Source: Pseudomonadota bacterium
Lineage (GTDB): Bacteria > Desulfobacterota > Binatia > Binatales > Binataceae
NCBI GenBank assembly: GCA_021324885.1
Contig: JAJPIF010000014.1
Coordinates: 1-64,000, forward strand
Length of the DNA stretch: 64,000 bases
Direction: 5' to 3'
In this document: piece after piece, positions 34,577 through 44,562 of the stretch
How positions within the stretch are numbered: the stretch's first letter is position 1
How the letters are laid out: every line of letters starts with the position of its first letter
Made by a program: the position numbers and the translations under genes
Notes under the pieces: model-generated
The model's input: the letters and a program-made list of their open reading frames with translations, nothing else
What the model was told of the DNA's origin: nothing
The model's database searches: none

Positions 34577-36475
34577 GTGCTGAAAGTGCCCGACCGCGTC
34601 ATCCATATCCTGCCCGAGCAGGTCGCCAGCCAGATCGCGGCCGGAGAGGTGGTGGAACGGCCCGCCTCCGCAGTCAAGGAGCTGATCGAAAATTCGCTGG
34701 ATGCCGGCGCCCGCCGCATTACGGTTGAAATCGAGGGTGGCGGCGCCGGTTTAATCGCGGTGGCGGATGACGGCTGCGCGATGGGTCCGCATGACGCCGT
34801 GCTGTCGCTGCGCCGCCATGCCACCTCCAAAATCCGCGACGCCTCCGACCTGGCCGCGATCCGCTCGCTGGGCTTTCGCGGCGAGGCGCTCGCTTCGATC
34901 GCCAGTGTTTCCCGGATGGAACTGCGGACCCGGCGGCGTCAAGATCTGAGCGGGATCCATCTGAGTGTAATTGGCGGCGAACTTGCGGCGCGCGCGGAGT
35001 GTGCGATGGCGCCGGGGACGCGGATCGAGGCGCGCGAGCTGTTCTTTAACACTCCCGCGCGGCTTAAGTTCATGAAATCCATCGCGGCCGAACAGTCAGC
35101 CACGATCGAAACCGTGCAGCGCCTGGCCCTGGGATGCCCTTCGGTTGGCTTCGAGCTGCGGGTTGACGGCAGGAGCGTTATCGATATCGCTGCAGCCAAC
35201 GGGTTGCTGGAGCGATTTCGCCAACTCTACGGTGCCAAAGCGGCCCAGCGGATGCTCCCGGTGGCGGGCGGCGGCGAGGGGCTCCAGATCGAAGGCCTGG
35301 CTTCGGTAAGCCAGGAATCGTTCCCCACCGCCCGCATGATTTTCATCTTCGTCAACGGGCGCGCGGTGCGTGATCGGATGGTCATGCGCGCCATCAGCAA
35401 CGCGTATGCCACCTTGCTGCCGCGCGGGCGCTACCCCGCCGCCGTCATCTTCCTCACCCTGCGCCATCAGGACGTCGACGTGAACGTCCATCCGATGAAG
35501 GCCGAGGTGCGCTTCCGGCGCGGCGCAGCGGTGTTCGAGGCTGTCTATCGCGTCCTGCGCGCCCGCCTCGCCAACCAGACCGACCGTGGGGCGACCGCCG
35601 TCGACAACCTGGAGATGGAGGTCGTCAACGGGGTTTTGGCGCCGCCTCCTGATCGCGCCGCTGCCGCCCCGTCGCCTGGTCCCGGGCAGCGGGTATGGAC
35701 CGGTGAGCCGCTCTCCGGCGCGCCACTTGCACCGCCGGCTCGGGAGTACGGAGCGGCGCCGCCCGGCGGGTCGCTGCGCCTGGTGCTCGAATCGCAGGCG
35801 CCGGGCCCGGCCCTGCAGCAGCAAAACCTGGGGATTGGTTTCAAGCCGCGGGCGCCCGAGGACGCCGCAACCGCGGCCGGCGGCGGCGCAGTCCCGGTTT
35901 ATTCGGAACTCAAGCTTGTCGGCCAGATTTTCGCCGGCTATATCGCGTTGGAAAGCCCCGAAGGACTGTTGCTTGTCGATCAGCATGCCGCGCATGAAAG
36001 AGTGACGTTTGAGCGGCTCAAAGCGCAGCTTAAGCGCGGCGCAATCGAGGTCCAGGCGCAACTGGTGCCCGAAACGGTGGAGATCAATCCCGCGCGCGCA
36101 GTCCAAATCCAGACGGCGATGCCGAAACTGCGCGCGTTGGGTTTCGATCTCGATTTGTTCGGCCCCAACACGCTGCTGCTCAAGGGAACTCCTGCGGTTT
36201 TCGGCGCGCAGGGCGGACGCGCTCTGCTCGCCGACATGCTCCAGAGTATCGGCGCGACCGGTGCCGGATGGCAGGCCGAGGACGGCTTCGAGACCCTGCT
36301 CAAGCAGTTGGCCTGCCACGGGTCGGTGCGGGTCGGACGGATTTTGAACCACGCGGAAATCGAGGCTCTGCTCGCCGACCTCGACCGCACGCCGTTCAAG
36401 ACCAACTGCCCGCACGGCCGCCCCGTCCATATCCGCTTCCCGCGCGGCCAGATCGAGCGGATGTTCCGCCGATGA
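34577..36475 (+). CDS. mutL: DNA mismatch repair protein MutL
   Basis: This encodes 632 residues from the GTG at 34577 (VLKVPDRVIHILPEQVASQI). The GHKL ATPase carries ENSLDAG (near 40), ADDGCAMG and SLGFRGEALASI. A Pro/Ala-rich linker (about 345-440) joins the C-terminal dimerisation domain. That domain has DQHAAHERVTFE, fitting the endonuclease motif DQHA(x)2E(x)4E, and ACHGS plus CPHGRP metal-site motifs, so this is a nicking MutL as in organisms without MutH. It couples mismatch recognition to strand removal. Confidence 0.97.
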   Translation: MLKVPDRVIHILPEQVASQIAAGEVVERPASAVKELIENSLDAGARRITVEIEGGGAGLIAVADDGCAMGPHDAVLSLRRHATSKIRDASDLAAIRSLGFRGEALASIASVSRMELRTRRRQDLSGIHLSVIGGELAARAECAMAPGTRIEARELFFNTPARLKFMKSIAAEQSATIETVQRLALGCPSVGFELRVDGRSVIDIAAANGLLERFRQLYGAKAAQRMLPVAGGGEGLQIEGLASVSQESFPTARMIFIFVNGRAVRDRMVMRAISNAYATLLPRGRYPAAVIFLTLRHQDVDVNVHPMKAEVRFRRGAAVFEAVYRVLRARLANQTDRGATAVDNLEMEVVNGVLAPPPDRAAAAPSPGPGQRVWTGEPLSGAPLAPPAREYGAAPPGGSLRLVLESQAPGPALQQQNLGIGFKPRAPEDAATAAGGGAVPVYSELKLVGQIFAGYIALESPEGLLLVDQHAAHERVTFERLKAQLKRGAIEVQAQLVPETVEINPARAVQIQTAMPKLRALGFDLDLFGPNTLLLKGTPAVFGAQGGRALLADMLQSIGATGAGWQAEDGFETLLKQLACHGSVRVGRILNHAEIEALLADLDRTPFKTNCPHGRPVHIRFPRGQIERMFRR

Positions 36476-36654
36476 CCAGATGTTTGCGATAATGTGGACG
36501 ATGCGCTGACAGCTTTAAGAAATGGCCTGGTATTCCAACGGCGGCGCAACGCAGGCCGTCGCCCGTTTGATCAAATGACGATTCATCGCTGCCACGAACC
36601 TGTTTTTTCTTCCCGCTGGATTGACCATTCTGACGTGGGCTGAGGGTGTGACGC

Positions 36655-37668
36655 GTGCCTGAGCAGATTCAACTGCGCGCCGGCGCCGCGGCTACGTCGA
36701 ACTCGGCCTGCGCGGATCCGCGAATCAAAGTCGGCTTTATTGTCGGGCCGACCGGAATCGGCAAGACCGCGCTGGCATTGGAGGTGGCCGAGCGGCTGGG
36801 CGCGGAGATCGTCAACGCGGACTCGCGCCAGCTCTACGTTGGGATGGACATCGGCACGGCCAAGCCCAGCGCGGCCGAGCGCGCCCGCGTGCGCCATCAT
36901 CTGATCGACGTGCGCACGCCGGGCGAGCCGCTGGACGTGGCCCGTTTCCGGGCACTGGCGCAGGAGGCAATCGCCGACGTTGCTTCGCGGGGCAGGCCGG
37001 TACTGGTGACGGGCGGCAGCGGCCTTTATCTGCGCGTGCTGCGTTACGGCATTTTCGCCGGTCCCGCCGCCGCTCCCGGCCTGCGCCGGGAACTGCTCGA
37101 CGCCGCCCGCGACCACGGCGTCGAGTATCTCTACGACGAGTTGCGCCGGATCGACCCGGCCGCCGCCCACCGCCTGCAGCCGCGCGACCTTTACCGGATC
37201 GTCCGCGCGCTCGAGGTCTTCCGCCTGACCGGCACCGCGATGAGCCAGCATCAGGCGGCCCACGGCTTCAGCCGCCCGTGTTATCAGAGCCTGACGATCG
37301 GACTTAAGATGGAGCGCGAGCGGCTTTACGCCGCGATCGATCGGCGCTTCGATGCGATGATGGCGGCGGGGTTGATCGACGAAGTGCGCGCTTTATTGGA
37401 CCGCGGCTACGCTCCCGACGCTCCGCCGCTTTCGACCATCGGCTACAAGCATCTGGCGGCCTGCCTGCGAGGGCAGAGGACCGTGCAGGAGGCGGTAGCG
37501 CTGGCCAAACGCGATACCCGGCGGCTGGCCAAGCGCCAGCTGACCTGGTTCCGGCGCGATCCTGAGATCGTGTGGATTGACGCAGACGGCGGCGCGGCGC
37601 AGGCTTACAGGCTGCTGGCCGATTTCTTTGGATCGCCGGCGAGTACCGAACATGCCCAACAGCGCTGA
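36655..37668 (+). CDS. miaA: tRNA dimethylallyltransferase
   Basis: This encodes 337 residues with a GTG start. The P-loop GPTGIGKTALAL is near 32, followed by NADSRQLYVGMDIGTAKPS, HHLIDVRTPGEPLDVARF and GGSGLYLRVL. It adds a dimethylallyl group to A37 of tRNAs reading UNN codons. It follows mutL, as in many proteobacteria, and overlaps accA by 17 bases. The gap 36476-36654 shows nothing else. Confidence 0.96.
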   Translation: MPEQIQLRAGAAATSNSACADPRIKVGFIVGPTGIGKTALALEVAERLGAEIVNADSRQLYVGMDIGTAKPSAAERARVRHHLIDVRTPGEPLDVARFRALAQEAIADVASRGRPVLVTGGSGLYLRVLRYGIFAGPAAAPGLRRELLDAARDHGVEYLYDELRRIDPAAAHRLQPRDLYRIVRALEVFRLTGTAMSQHQAAHGFSRPCYQSLTIGLKMERERLYAAIDRRFDAMMAAGLIDEVRALLDRGYAPDAPPLSTIGYKHLAACLRGQRTVQEAVALAKRDTRRLAKRQLTWFRRDPEIVWIDADGGAAQAYRLLADFFGSPASTEHAQQR

Positions 37669-38644
37669 CTATATGGATTTCGAGCAGCCGCTGCGCGAAC
37701 TCGACCTGCGCGCGGCGCAGGCCGATCCCGAAACGCGCCGCGAATTGGCGGCGCGGCGCGAGCAGTTGCAGGCGGAGATCTTCGCCAATTTAAGCGCGAT
37801 CGATCGCGTGCGCCTGGCGCGCCATCCGGGACGCCCCCAGACCCTGGACTACGTGGGCGCGCTGATCACCGACTTCGTCGAAGTGCACGGCGACCGCCGC
37901 TTCGGCGACGACGGCGCAATCGTGGCGGGGCTCGGCTATTTCAAGCGCCATCCGGTCGCAATCGTCGGTCATCAGCGGGGCCGCTCCACCGCCGACCGGA
38001 TCAAGCGCAATTTCGGTCGTCCCAACCCCGAAGGGTATCGCAAGGCCGCGCGCCTCTATGAACTGGCCAGCCGCTTTCGTATCCCCTTGATCACGTTTAT
38101 CGACACCCAGGGCGCCGAGCCTGGAATCGGCGCCGAAGAGCGCGGGCAGGCCGAGGCGATCGCGCGCAACCTTGAGCTGATGGCGCGGATGGAAGCGCCG
38201 GTGATCGCCTGCGTAATCGGCGAAGGCGGCTCGGGCGGAGCGCTGGCGCTGGGCGTGGCCAACGTGATTTTGATGCAGGAGTACGCCTGCTATTCGGTAA
38301 TCACCCCGGAGGGCTGTGCGGCGATCCTGTGGCGCGAGGCCACCCCTGAAAATGTCGCCGCCGCCGCCGATGCCCTGCGCCTGTCGGCGCCCGATCTGCT
38401 GCAGTTGGGAATCGCCGACGAAATCATCCCGGAGCCACCCGGCGGCGCCCATCGCAACGCCGCCGCCGCCGCGGCCGCGCTCGGCAGGGTGCTCGCGCGC
38501 CATCTGCGGCGCCTGCTCAAACTCAACCCCTCGGCTTTGCGCGCGGATCGCGATCGTAAATTTGCCCGGATGGGCGCCGCGTTCGTGCTGGACTCCGGCG
38601 CCAACGGCCAGGACCGCGTTGAAAAAAAGCGCCGAATCAGTTAG
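37652..38644 (+). CDS. accA: acetyl-CoA carboxylase carboxyltransferase subunit alpha
   Basis: This encodes 330 residues from the ATG at 37652; a second ATG at 37673 (MDFEQPLRELDLRA) also fits the family. GDRRFGDDGAIVAGLGYF, IVGHQRGRSTADRIKRNFG, TQGAEPGIGAEERGQAEAIA and GEGGSGGALALGVANVILM are characteristic. With AccD it transfers carboxyl from biotin to acetyl-CoA. The start lies inside miaA, suggesting coupling; pheA follows at once. Confidence 0.96.
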   Translation: MPNSADYMDFEQPLRELDLRAAQADPETRRELAARREQLQAEIFANLSAIDRVRLARHPGRPQTLDYVGALITDFVEVHGDRRFGDDGAIVAGLGYFKRHPVAIVGHQRGRSTADRIKRNFGRPNPEGYRKAARLYELASRFRIPLITFIDTQGAEPGIGAEERGQAEAIARNLELMARMEAPVIACVIGEGGSGGALALGVANVILMQEYACYSVITPEGCAAILWREATPENVAAAADALRLSAPDLLQLGIADEIIPEPPGGAHRNAAAAAAALGRVLARHLRRLLKLNPSALRADRDRKFARMGAAFVLDSGANGQDRVEKKRRIS

Positions 38645-38654
38645 CGATTTGCCC

Positions 38655-39776
38655 GTGTCCGTTGCCGAGGAAAATAAGGCAGAGGGGGAAAGCCGAAAGC
38701 CCGCCGATCTGGCCGCGCTGCGCGAGCGCATCGATCAGATAAACCGCCAACTGCTGGAGCTGATGGCCGAGCGCGCGCGCCTGGCGGTCGAAATCGGCCA
38801 TCTTAAAGACGCCAACGGCGCCGAGGTCTATCAGCCGGTGCGCGAGCAGGAGATCCTGGAGCGGCTGGCGCAGCTCAATCCCGGCCCGCTCAACTCCGAG
38901 CACATCCGCCGCATTTTCACCGAGATCATCTCGGCCTGCCGCTCGCTGGAGCGCAGGGTGCGGGTGGCTTTTCTCGGGCCCGAGTACTCCTACACCCATC
39001 TGGCGGCAGTCAACCGCTTTGGCTCGAGCGCGGAGTTCGTTGCGGCCGAGTCGATCGCCGGCGTGTTCGCCGCGATCGGCGCCGGTCAGGCCGATTTGGG
39101 CGTGGTGCCGGTGGAAAATTCCACCGAAGGTTCGGTCACGCTTACGCTCGATCTGCTGATCGACACGCCGCTGCAGATCGTGGGCGAGCTGATGCTGGCG
39201 GTGCGCCATGCGCTTTTGTCCTTAAGCGGCGAGCGCGCGCGGATTCGCAAAATCATCGCGCATCAACAGTCCCTGGGCCAATGCCGCAACTATCTGGCGG
39301 CCAATTTTCCCCATTGCGTGCACGAATCGGTGGCGTCCAATTCGCTGGCGGCCAAAATGGCGGCGGCCGACCCGTCGGCGGCGGCAATCGCCTCGGCGCA
39401 GGCAGCGGCGCCCTACGGACTGCGGATCGTGGCCGACGGAATCCAGGACATGGCTCAGAACATCACGCGCTTTCTGGTCATCGGACGCGAGGGCGTGGCG
39501 CGCAGCGGCGCCGACAAGACCACGCTGCTGTTTGCGATGCCGGAGAAGGTCGGGGCCCTCAACGCGGCGCTCACGATTTTCGCCCGCAAGTCGATCAACC
39601 TGAGCATGATCCAGAGCCGCCCGCAGCGCTCGCGTCCGTGGGAATACGTCTTTATCGTTGACCTCAAGGGCCATCGCGAGGACCCGCCGATGCGCGAGGC
39701 GCTGGCGGCGCTGGAGCGCAAGGCGCTTTTTATCAAGGTGCTGGGATCGTATCCTGAAGGCAGGCCGGCGGATTAG
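38655..39776 (+). CDS. pheA: chorismate mutase/prephenate dehydratase
   Basis: This encodes 373 residues from the GTG at 38655 (a TTG at 38619 inside accA is an alternative). The N-terminal chorismate mutase helix bundle contains LRERIDQINRQLLELMAERA. The dehydratase follows with FLGPEYSYTHLAA, VVPVENSTEGSV and DMAQNITRFLVIG; the C-terminal ACT domain has KTTLLFAMPEKVGAL and ESRP-like IQSRPQRSRPWEY. It makes phenylpyruvate and is probably inhibited by phenylalanine through the ACT domain. It heads an aromatic amino-acid run. Confidence 0.96.
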   Translation: MSVAEENKAEGESRKPADLAALRERIDQINRQLLELMAERARLAVEIGHLKDANGAEVYQPVREQEILERLAQLNPGPLNSEHIRRIFTEIISACRSLERRVRVAFLGPEYSYTHLAAVNRFGSSAEFVAAESIAGVFAAIGAGQADLGVVPVENSTEGSVTLTLDLLIDTPLQIVGELMLAVRHALLSLSGERARIRKIIAHQQSLGQCRNYLAANFPHCVHESVASNSLAAKMAAADPSAAAIASAQAAAPYGLRIVADGIQDMAQNITRFLVIGREGVARSGADKTTLLFAMPEKVGALNAALTIFARKSINLSMIQSRPQRSRPWEYVFIVDLKGHREDPPMREALAALERKALFIKVLGSYPEGRPAD

Positions 39777-39794
39777 GCGGAAAGTATCACTCCA

Positions 39795-40895
39795 TTGAAA
39801 TTAACAGATCTGGTGTTGCCCTCGGTTGCCGCGCTGAAACCTTACGAGCCCGGCAAGCCGATCGAAGAAGTGCAGCGTGAACTCGGCCTGACCGATGTGG
39901 TCAAGCTGGCCTCCAACGAAAACCCGTTGGGCCCGTCCCCGATGGCGGTGGCGGCGCTGCGCGGCGCGATCGAGGAACTCAACCGTTATCCCGACGGCGG
40001 CAGCGTGATGCTGACGCGCAAGATTGCGGCCCATCATGGCGTCACTCCGGATCATATCTTTCTGGGCTGCGGCTCGGTGGAGATTCTCAACCTGCTCGCC
40101 TACCTGTTTCTCCGCCCCGGTCTCAATGCGGTTACCTCCGAGCATGCCTTTGCGATTTATGAACTGGCCGACGCGGCCAGCGGCGCGATCACCAAAACCG
40201 CGCCGATGAAAGACTACACTTTTGACCTCGACGCGATCGGCGATCTGGTGGACGCGCATACCCGGATCATCTGGCTGGCCAATCCCAACAATCCGACCGG
40301 AACGATTTACCAACGCGAGGCCTGGGAGCGGCTGCTCGCGCGGCTGCCCGATCACGTCGTGATCGTCGCTGACGAGGCCTACTTCGAGTTCGTGCGCGAT
40401 CCGTACTACCCCAACGCGCTTGACTATCTCGGCGCGCAGCCCAGGCTGATCGTGCTCAGGACGTTTTCCAAGATTTTCGGCCTGGCGGGGCTGCGGGTGG
40501 GCTACGGCGTGGCCGATCCCGTGATGGTCAACCTGCTCAACAACGTGCGCCAGCCCTTCAATATCAATCTGATGGCGCAGGCCGCGGTGCTGGCCGCGAT
40601 GGACGACGACGAGCACGTGCGGCGCACGCTGGAGGTGAATCTGCGCGGAATCGAGTACCTGGAAGGCGAGTTCCGCCGGCTTAACCTCGCTTACGTTCCC
40701 ACCCAGGCCAACTTCTTCCTGGTCGACGTGGGCGACGGGATGAAGGTATTCAACGCGCTGCTGCGCCAGGGAGTAATCGTGCGCCCGATGCATGGCTACC
40801 GATTCCCGCGCCATGTCCGGATCAGCGTGGGCCTGCCGGAGGAAAATCGCAAACTGATCGCGGCGCTGGAAAAGGTGCTGCACCAGCAGGCATAA
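39795..40895 (+). CDS. hisC: histidinol-phosphate/aromatic aminotransferase
   Basis: This encodes 366 residues with a TTG start, 18 bases after pheA. It is a fold-type I PLP enzyme: KLASNENPLGPSP, NPNNPTGTIY, ADEAYFEFV and the Schiff-base Lys in RTFSKIFGLAGLRVGYG (near 225). Its place between pheA and tyrA suggests that it transaminates phenylpyruvate/hydroxyphenylpyruvate (or prephenate) as well as, or instead of, imidazole acetol-phosphate. Confidence 0.92.
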   Translation: MKLTDLVLPSVAALKPYEPGKPIEEVQRELGLTDVVKLASNENPLGPSPMAVAALRGAIEELNRYPDGGSVMLTRKIAAHHGVTPDHIFLGCGSVEILNLLAYLFLRPGLNAVTSEHAFAIYELADAASGAITKTAPMKDYTFDLDAIGDLVDAHTRIIWLANPNNPTGTIYQREAWERLLARLPDHVVIVADEAYFEFVRDPYYPNALDYLGAQPRLIVLRTFSKIFGLAGLRVGYGVADPVMVNLLNNVRQPFNINLMAQAAVLAAMDDDEHVRRTLEVNLRGIEYLEGEFRRLNLAYVPTQANFFLVDVGDGMKVFNALLRQGVIVRPMHGYRFPRHVRISVGLPEENRKLIAALEKVLHQQA

Positions 40896-40950
40896 ATCAT
40901 ACATGTCGATCTCTCGCCTTCAATTCTCTCTCCCTGAAAGGAAGAGAACT

Positions 40951-40970
40951 GCGCCCGTCGTTGCGGGCGC
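40951..40970 (+). terminator. hairpin between hisC and the tyrA-cmk fusion
   Basis: GCGCCCG (40951-40957) pairs with CGGGCGC (40964-40970) around a 6-base loop. No T-run follows, so attenuation or mRNA processing is as likely as termination. The 290-base gap 40896-41185 is the only long break in the pheA-rpsA run. Confidence 0.35.
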
Positions 40971-41185
40971 TGGGAGGGGGACCTTGCTCGGCGCGCTATC
41001 CTTCAGTGCGCGGCTGAGCGATATCTTCCTGCAATTCCCACGATCGGGTGCGACAAAGATCGCTCCCGCGCGGGCGGCAGCCAATTTCCAATCGCGCGCC
41101 GAACCGATGGCGCGTTTGGCAGGGGCCCTCTGGCGGCGGCGCAGCGGCGCCCATCTTTTCCTTTCAGGGCGAAAGAGTTGACGCG

Positions 41186-42748
41186 ATGACCGTCCTGTTT
41201 TCCCAGATGACGATTTGCGGCGTGGGGCTGATCGGCGGCTCGCTGGCGCAGATTGCCCGCGCCCACGGACTGGTCGAGCGCATTGTCGGGCTGGGCCGCA
41301 CCCAGCAAAACCTTGACGTCGCGCTGGAGCGCGGGCTGATCGATTTGGCCACGCGCGATCCGGCGCAGGCCGCCGCCGGCGCCGATCTCGTGGTGCTCGC
41401 CTCGCCGATTGCGGCGATGCCCCAGTTGCTTGCCGCGATGGTCCCGCATCTGCCGGTCGACGCCGTTATAACCGACGTCGGCAGCGTCAAGGCCTGGGTG
41501 GTGGAAAAGCTCGAGCCGCTGCTGGGACCGCAAATGGCGCTGGTCGCGGCCCATCCGGTGGCCGGCAAGGAAACCACCGGCGCTGCTGCCGCCGATCCAC
41601 AATTGTTCACCAACCGGCGCGTGATTATCACGCCGTCGGCGCGCACCACCGCCGCCGCGCTGGACAAGGTGACGCAGCTATGGCTGGCCACCGGCGCGCG
41701 CGTGGAGCGGATGGCCGCCGAGGTGCACGACCAAATCCTGGCGCGCGTCAGCCATCTGCCGCAGGTTGTATCCAGCGCGCTGGGGGCCGCGCTGGCTGAC
41801 GAGCAGGTAGCGGGGCGCTTTGCCGCCGCGTTCGGCGCCGGCGGTTTGCGCGACACCACGCGGCTGGCGCTGTCTTCGGCCGAGATGTGGCGCGACATCT
41901 GTCTAACCAATCGCGACGCGATCCTGGAGGCCCTGTCGCTGTTCATTGCATCGATCGAAAACTTCCGCCGCGCGATCGAAGGCGGGGATGCCGATGCGAT
42001 CGAGGCGGCGTTTCGCGCCGGCCAGCGCATCCAACGCCATCTGGCGCCGCCCGCGGCCCCGCGCCGCCCGCGGCCGATCGTCGCGATCGACGGGCCGGTG
42101 GGCGCGGGCAAGTCCACGGTGGCGCGCGCGCTCGCGCGCGAGCTTGGCTTTGATTATCTCAATACCGGCGCGATGTACCGCGCGCTCGCGCTTGAGGCGC
42201 AGCGGCGCGGGATCACAGCGGAGGATCCGCAACTGGAGCAGAAGCTGGCCGCGCTTTTGCGCGCCATCTCGCTCTCGTTTGAGGGCGAGAAGATCCTGAT
42301 CGACGGCGCCGACGTCAGCGCGGCGATCGCCGATCCGGCGATCGGCGATCTGGCCTCCAGGCTTTCCACCCTGCGCGCGGTGCGGGAGCGGATGGTTGAG
42401 CTGCAGCGCGCGGCTGCGGCGCAGGGCGGCGTGGTGATGGAAGGGCGCGATATCGGCACCGTGGTGTTTCCCGACGCCGAGTTCAAATTCTTTCTCGACG
42501 CCGGCGTGGAGACGCGCGCCGCGCGCCGCTTTGCTGAACTTCAGGCCAAAGGCGGGAAAACCACGCTGGCGGAAGTGACCGCGGCGCTGCGCGAGCGCGA
42601 TCAACGCGATTGCACCCGCGAAATTGCTCCGCTCAGATGCGCGGACGACGCAATCGTGATAGACTCTACCTATCTCTCAGTTGCGCAAGTCGTTGAGCGA
42701 TTATTAAACGAAATTCACAGGCGGTTTCGAGCCGGCAGCGGGACTTGA
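41186..42748 (+). CDS. tyrA-cmk: prephenate dehydrogenase-cytidylate kinase fusion
   Basis: This encodes 520 residues from the ATG at 41186. Residues 1 to about 290 are TyrA: NAD motif CGVGLIGGSLAQ (near 11), LVVLASPIAAM, TDVGSVKAWV, AAHPVAGKETTGAAAA, and HDQILARVSHLPQVVSSALG. A short linker (APPAAPRRPRP) leads to a complete cytidylate kinase, about 296-520: AIDGPVGAGKSTVARALARE, YLNTGAMYRALAL, MEGRDIGTVVFPDAEFKFFL, and RDQRDCTREIAPL. TyrA forms hydroxyphenylpyruvate; Cmk makes CDP from CMP. In related genomes aroA often lies between tyrA and cmk; here it is missing and the two frames are joined without a stop. Confidence 0.93.
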   Translation: MTVLFSQMTICGVGLIGGSLAQIARAHGLVERIVGLGRTQQNLDVALERGLIDLATRDPAQAAAGADLVVLASPIAAMPQLLAAMVPHLPVDAVITDVGSVKAWVVEKLEPLLGPQMALVAAHPVAGKETTGAAAADPQLFTNRRVIITPSARTTAAALDKVTQLWLATGARVERMAAEVHDQILARVSHLPQVVSSALGAALADEQVAGRFAAAFGAGGLRDTTRLALSSAEMWRDICLTNRDAILEALSLFIASIENFRRAIEGGDADAIEAAFRAGQRIQRHLAPPAAPRRPRPIVAIDGPVGAGKSTVARALARELGFDYLNTGAMYRALALEAQRRGITAEDPQLEQKLAALLRAISLSFEGEKILIDGADVSAAIADPAIGDLASRLSTLRAVRERMVELQRAAAAQGGVVMEGRDIGTVVFPDAEFKFFLDAGVETRAARRFAELQAKGGKTTLAEVTAALRERDQRDCTREIAPLRCADDAIVIDSTYLSVAQVVERLLNEIHRRFRAGSGT

Positions 42749-42816
42749 ATCGGGCCCAGCTCGGTTGTATGGATTCGGATGAGCCGATCGAATTCCGCGC
42801 GGAAGGTCCCAATTAA

Positions 42817-44562
42817 ATGGATAAAGGTTTGTCTAACGCACCACACGGAGGAGACGATGAATTTGAGTCGTTGATGGAGAGAACCCTCAACGCGCCTCGT
42901 CCAGGCGATGTCCTGAGCGGCCGCGTCCTGCTCATCACCCGCGATTACGTCATCGTCGACATTAACTATAAATGCGAGGGCCAGGTGCCGCTCGCCGAAT
43001 TCATTGACCCTGAGGGCAACGTCACGGTGAATGAAGGCGACGAGATCGACGTTTATTTTGACGGCACCGAGACCGAAAACGGCACGGTGATGCTGTCGCG
43101 GGCCAAGGCGGAGAAGTTCAAGATCTGGCGTGAGCTGGAGCGCGCCTTCCAGACCGATACCGCAGTCGAAGGCGTGGTGCTGGGCAAGGTCAAGGGCGGG
43201 TTGAAGGTCGATATCGGCGTGCCGGCATTTCTGCCCGGCTCGCACGTGGACATCCGTCCCGTGCGCAATCTGGATCGCTATATCGGCCAGCGGGGGCGGT
43301 TTCAGATTCTCAAATTCAACCGCGCCCGCGCCAACGTCGTGGTCTCGCGCCGCAGCGTGCTCGAGCGCGAGCGCGCCTCGCTCAAGCAGGAGACGCTGCG
43401 CGTGCTCGAAGAGGGCGTGATTCTCGAAGGCACGGTCAAGAACATCACCGACTATGGCGCCTTTATCGATCTCGGCGGGATCGACGGCCTGCTGCATATC
43501 ACCGACATGTCATGGGGCCGCCTGCAGCATCCCTCCGAAGTGCTGAAGGTCGGCGACAAGGTCAAGGTGGTCGTACTCAAGTACGACCCCGAGCGCGAGC
43601 GCGTTTCCCTCGGGATGAAACAGATCATGGCCGACCCCTGGACTGAGGCTGCCGCCAATTATCCGGTCGGGCGGCGCGTGCGCGGCAAGGTCGTCAGCGT
43701 CACTGACTACGGCGCCTTCGTGGAGCTGGAAAAGGGTGTCGAAGGATTGATCCACGTCTCCGAGATGAGCTGGACCAAGCGCACCGTCCATCCTTCCAAG
43801 GTGGTCAACGTCGGCGACTATGTCGAAGTGCAGGTGCTGGGCGTGGACGAAGCCAACCGCCGCATCTCGCTGGGACTCAAGCAGACCGAGCCCAACCCAT
43901 GGCAGGTGCTGGCCGAGCGCCATGTGGCGGGCTCGCATGTCAAGGGCAAGGTCAAGTCCATCACCGACTTCGGCATCTTCGTCGAGATCGAGCCCGGGAT
44001 TGACGGCCTCGTGCATATCTCGGACCTGTCGTGGACCAGGAAGATCAAGCATCCTTCGGAGCTCTATCGCAAGGGCGACGAGGTTGAAGCGGTGGTGCTG
44101 GGAATCGACGTCGAGAACGAGCGGGTGAGCCTGGGAATCAAGCAGCTCAGCGACGATCCGTGGAACACCATCGCGCAGCGCTACCCGATCAACACCAAGG
44201 TCAGCGGCAAGGTTACTTCGATCGCCGACTTCGGCGTGTTCGTGGAGATCGAAGATGGCATCGAGGGGCTGATTCACGTCTCGCAGTTGAGCAGCGAGCG
44301 GGTGGACAAACCCTCGTCGCTGTTCAAGGTGGGCGATACGGTCGAAGCGCTGGTGGTGCAGCTCGATCCCAAGGAGCGGCGCATCGGGCTTTCGATCAGG
44401 GCGCTCAAGCAGCACGAGGAGCGCGAGGAGATGCAGGCTTACATGCGGCGCGAGGATCGGGGCGCGCGGTTCTCCTTCGAGGATATCCTCAACGAGGAAC
44501 TGCGCCTGGACCGCGAGGACGGCGAGAGCCGCGGCGCGCGGGGCAAGGTCCGCGAACGATAG
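42817..44562 (+). CDS. rpsA: 30S ribosomal protein S1
   Basis: This encodes 581 residues. Six S1 (OB-fold) repeats run along the chain. The last four share near-identical cores such as TDYGAFIDLGGIDGLLHITD, TDYGAFVELEKGVEGLIHVS, TDFGIFVEIEPGIDGLVHIS and ADFGVFVEIEDGIEGLIHVS, each followed by KVGDxV-like blocks. The C-terminal tail is charged (EEREEMQAYMRRED). It brings structured mRNAs to the 30S subunit. It follows cmk, the classical order. Confidence 0.97.
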   Translation: MDKGLSNAPHGGDDEFESLMERTLNAPRPGDVLSGRVLLITRDYVIVDINYKCEGQVPLAEFIDPEGNVTVNEGDEIDVYFDGTETENGTVMLSRAKAEKFKIWRELERAFQTDTAVEGVVLGKVKGGLKVDIGVPAFLPGSHVDIRPVRNLDRYIGQRGRFQILKFNRARANVVVSRRSVLERERASLKQETLRVLEEGVILEGTVKNITDYGAFIDLGGIDGLLHITDMSWGRLQHPSEVLKVGDKVKVVVLKYDPERERVSLGMKQIMADPWTEAAANYPVGRRVRGKVVSVTDYGAFVELEKGVEGLIHVSEMSWTKRTVHPSKVVNVGDYVEVQVLGVDEANRRISLGLKQTEPNPWQVLAERHVAGSHVKGKVKSITDFGIFVEIEPGIDGLVHISDLSWTRKIKHPSELYRKGDEVEAVVLGIDVENERVSLGIKQLSDDPWNTIAQRYPINTKVSGKVTSIADFGVFVEIEDGIEGLIHVSQLSSERVDKPSSLFKVGDTVEALVVQLDPKERRIGLSIRALKQHEEREEMQAYMRREDRGARFSFEDILNEELRLDREDGESRGARGKVRER

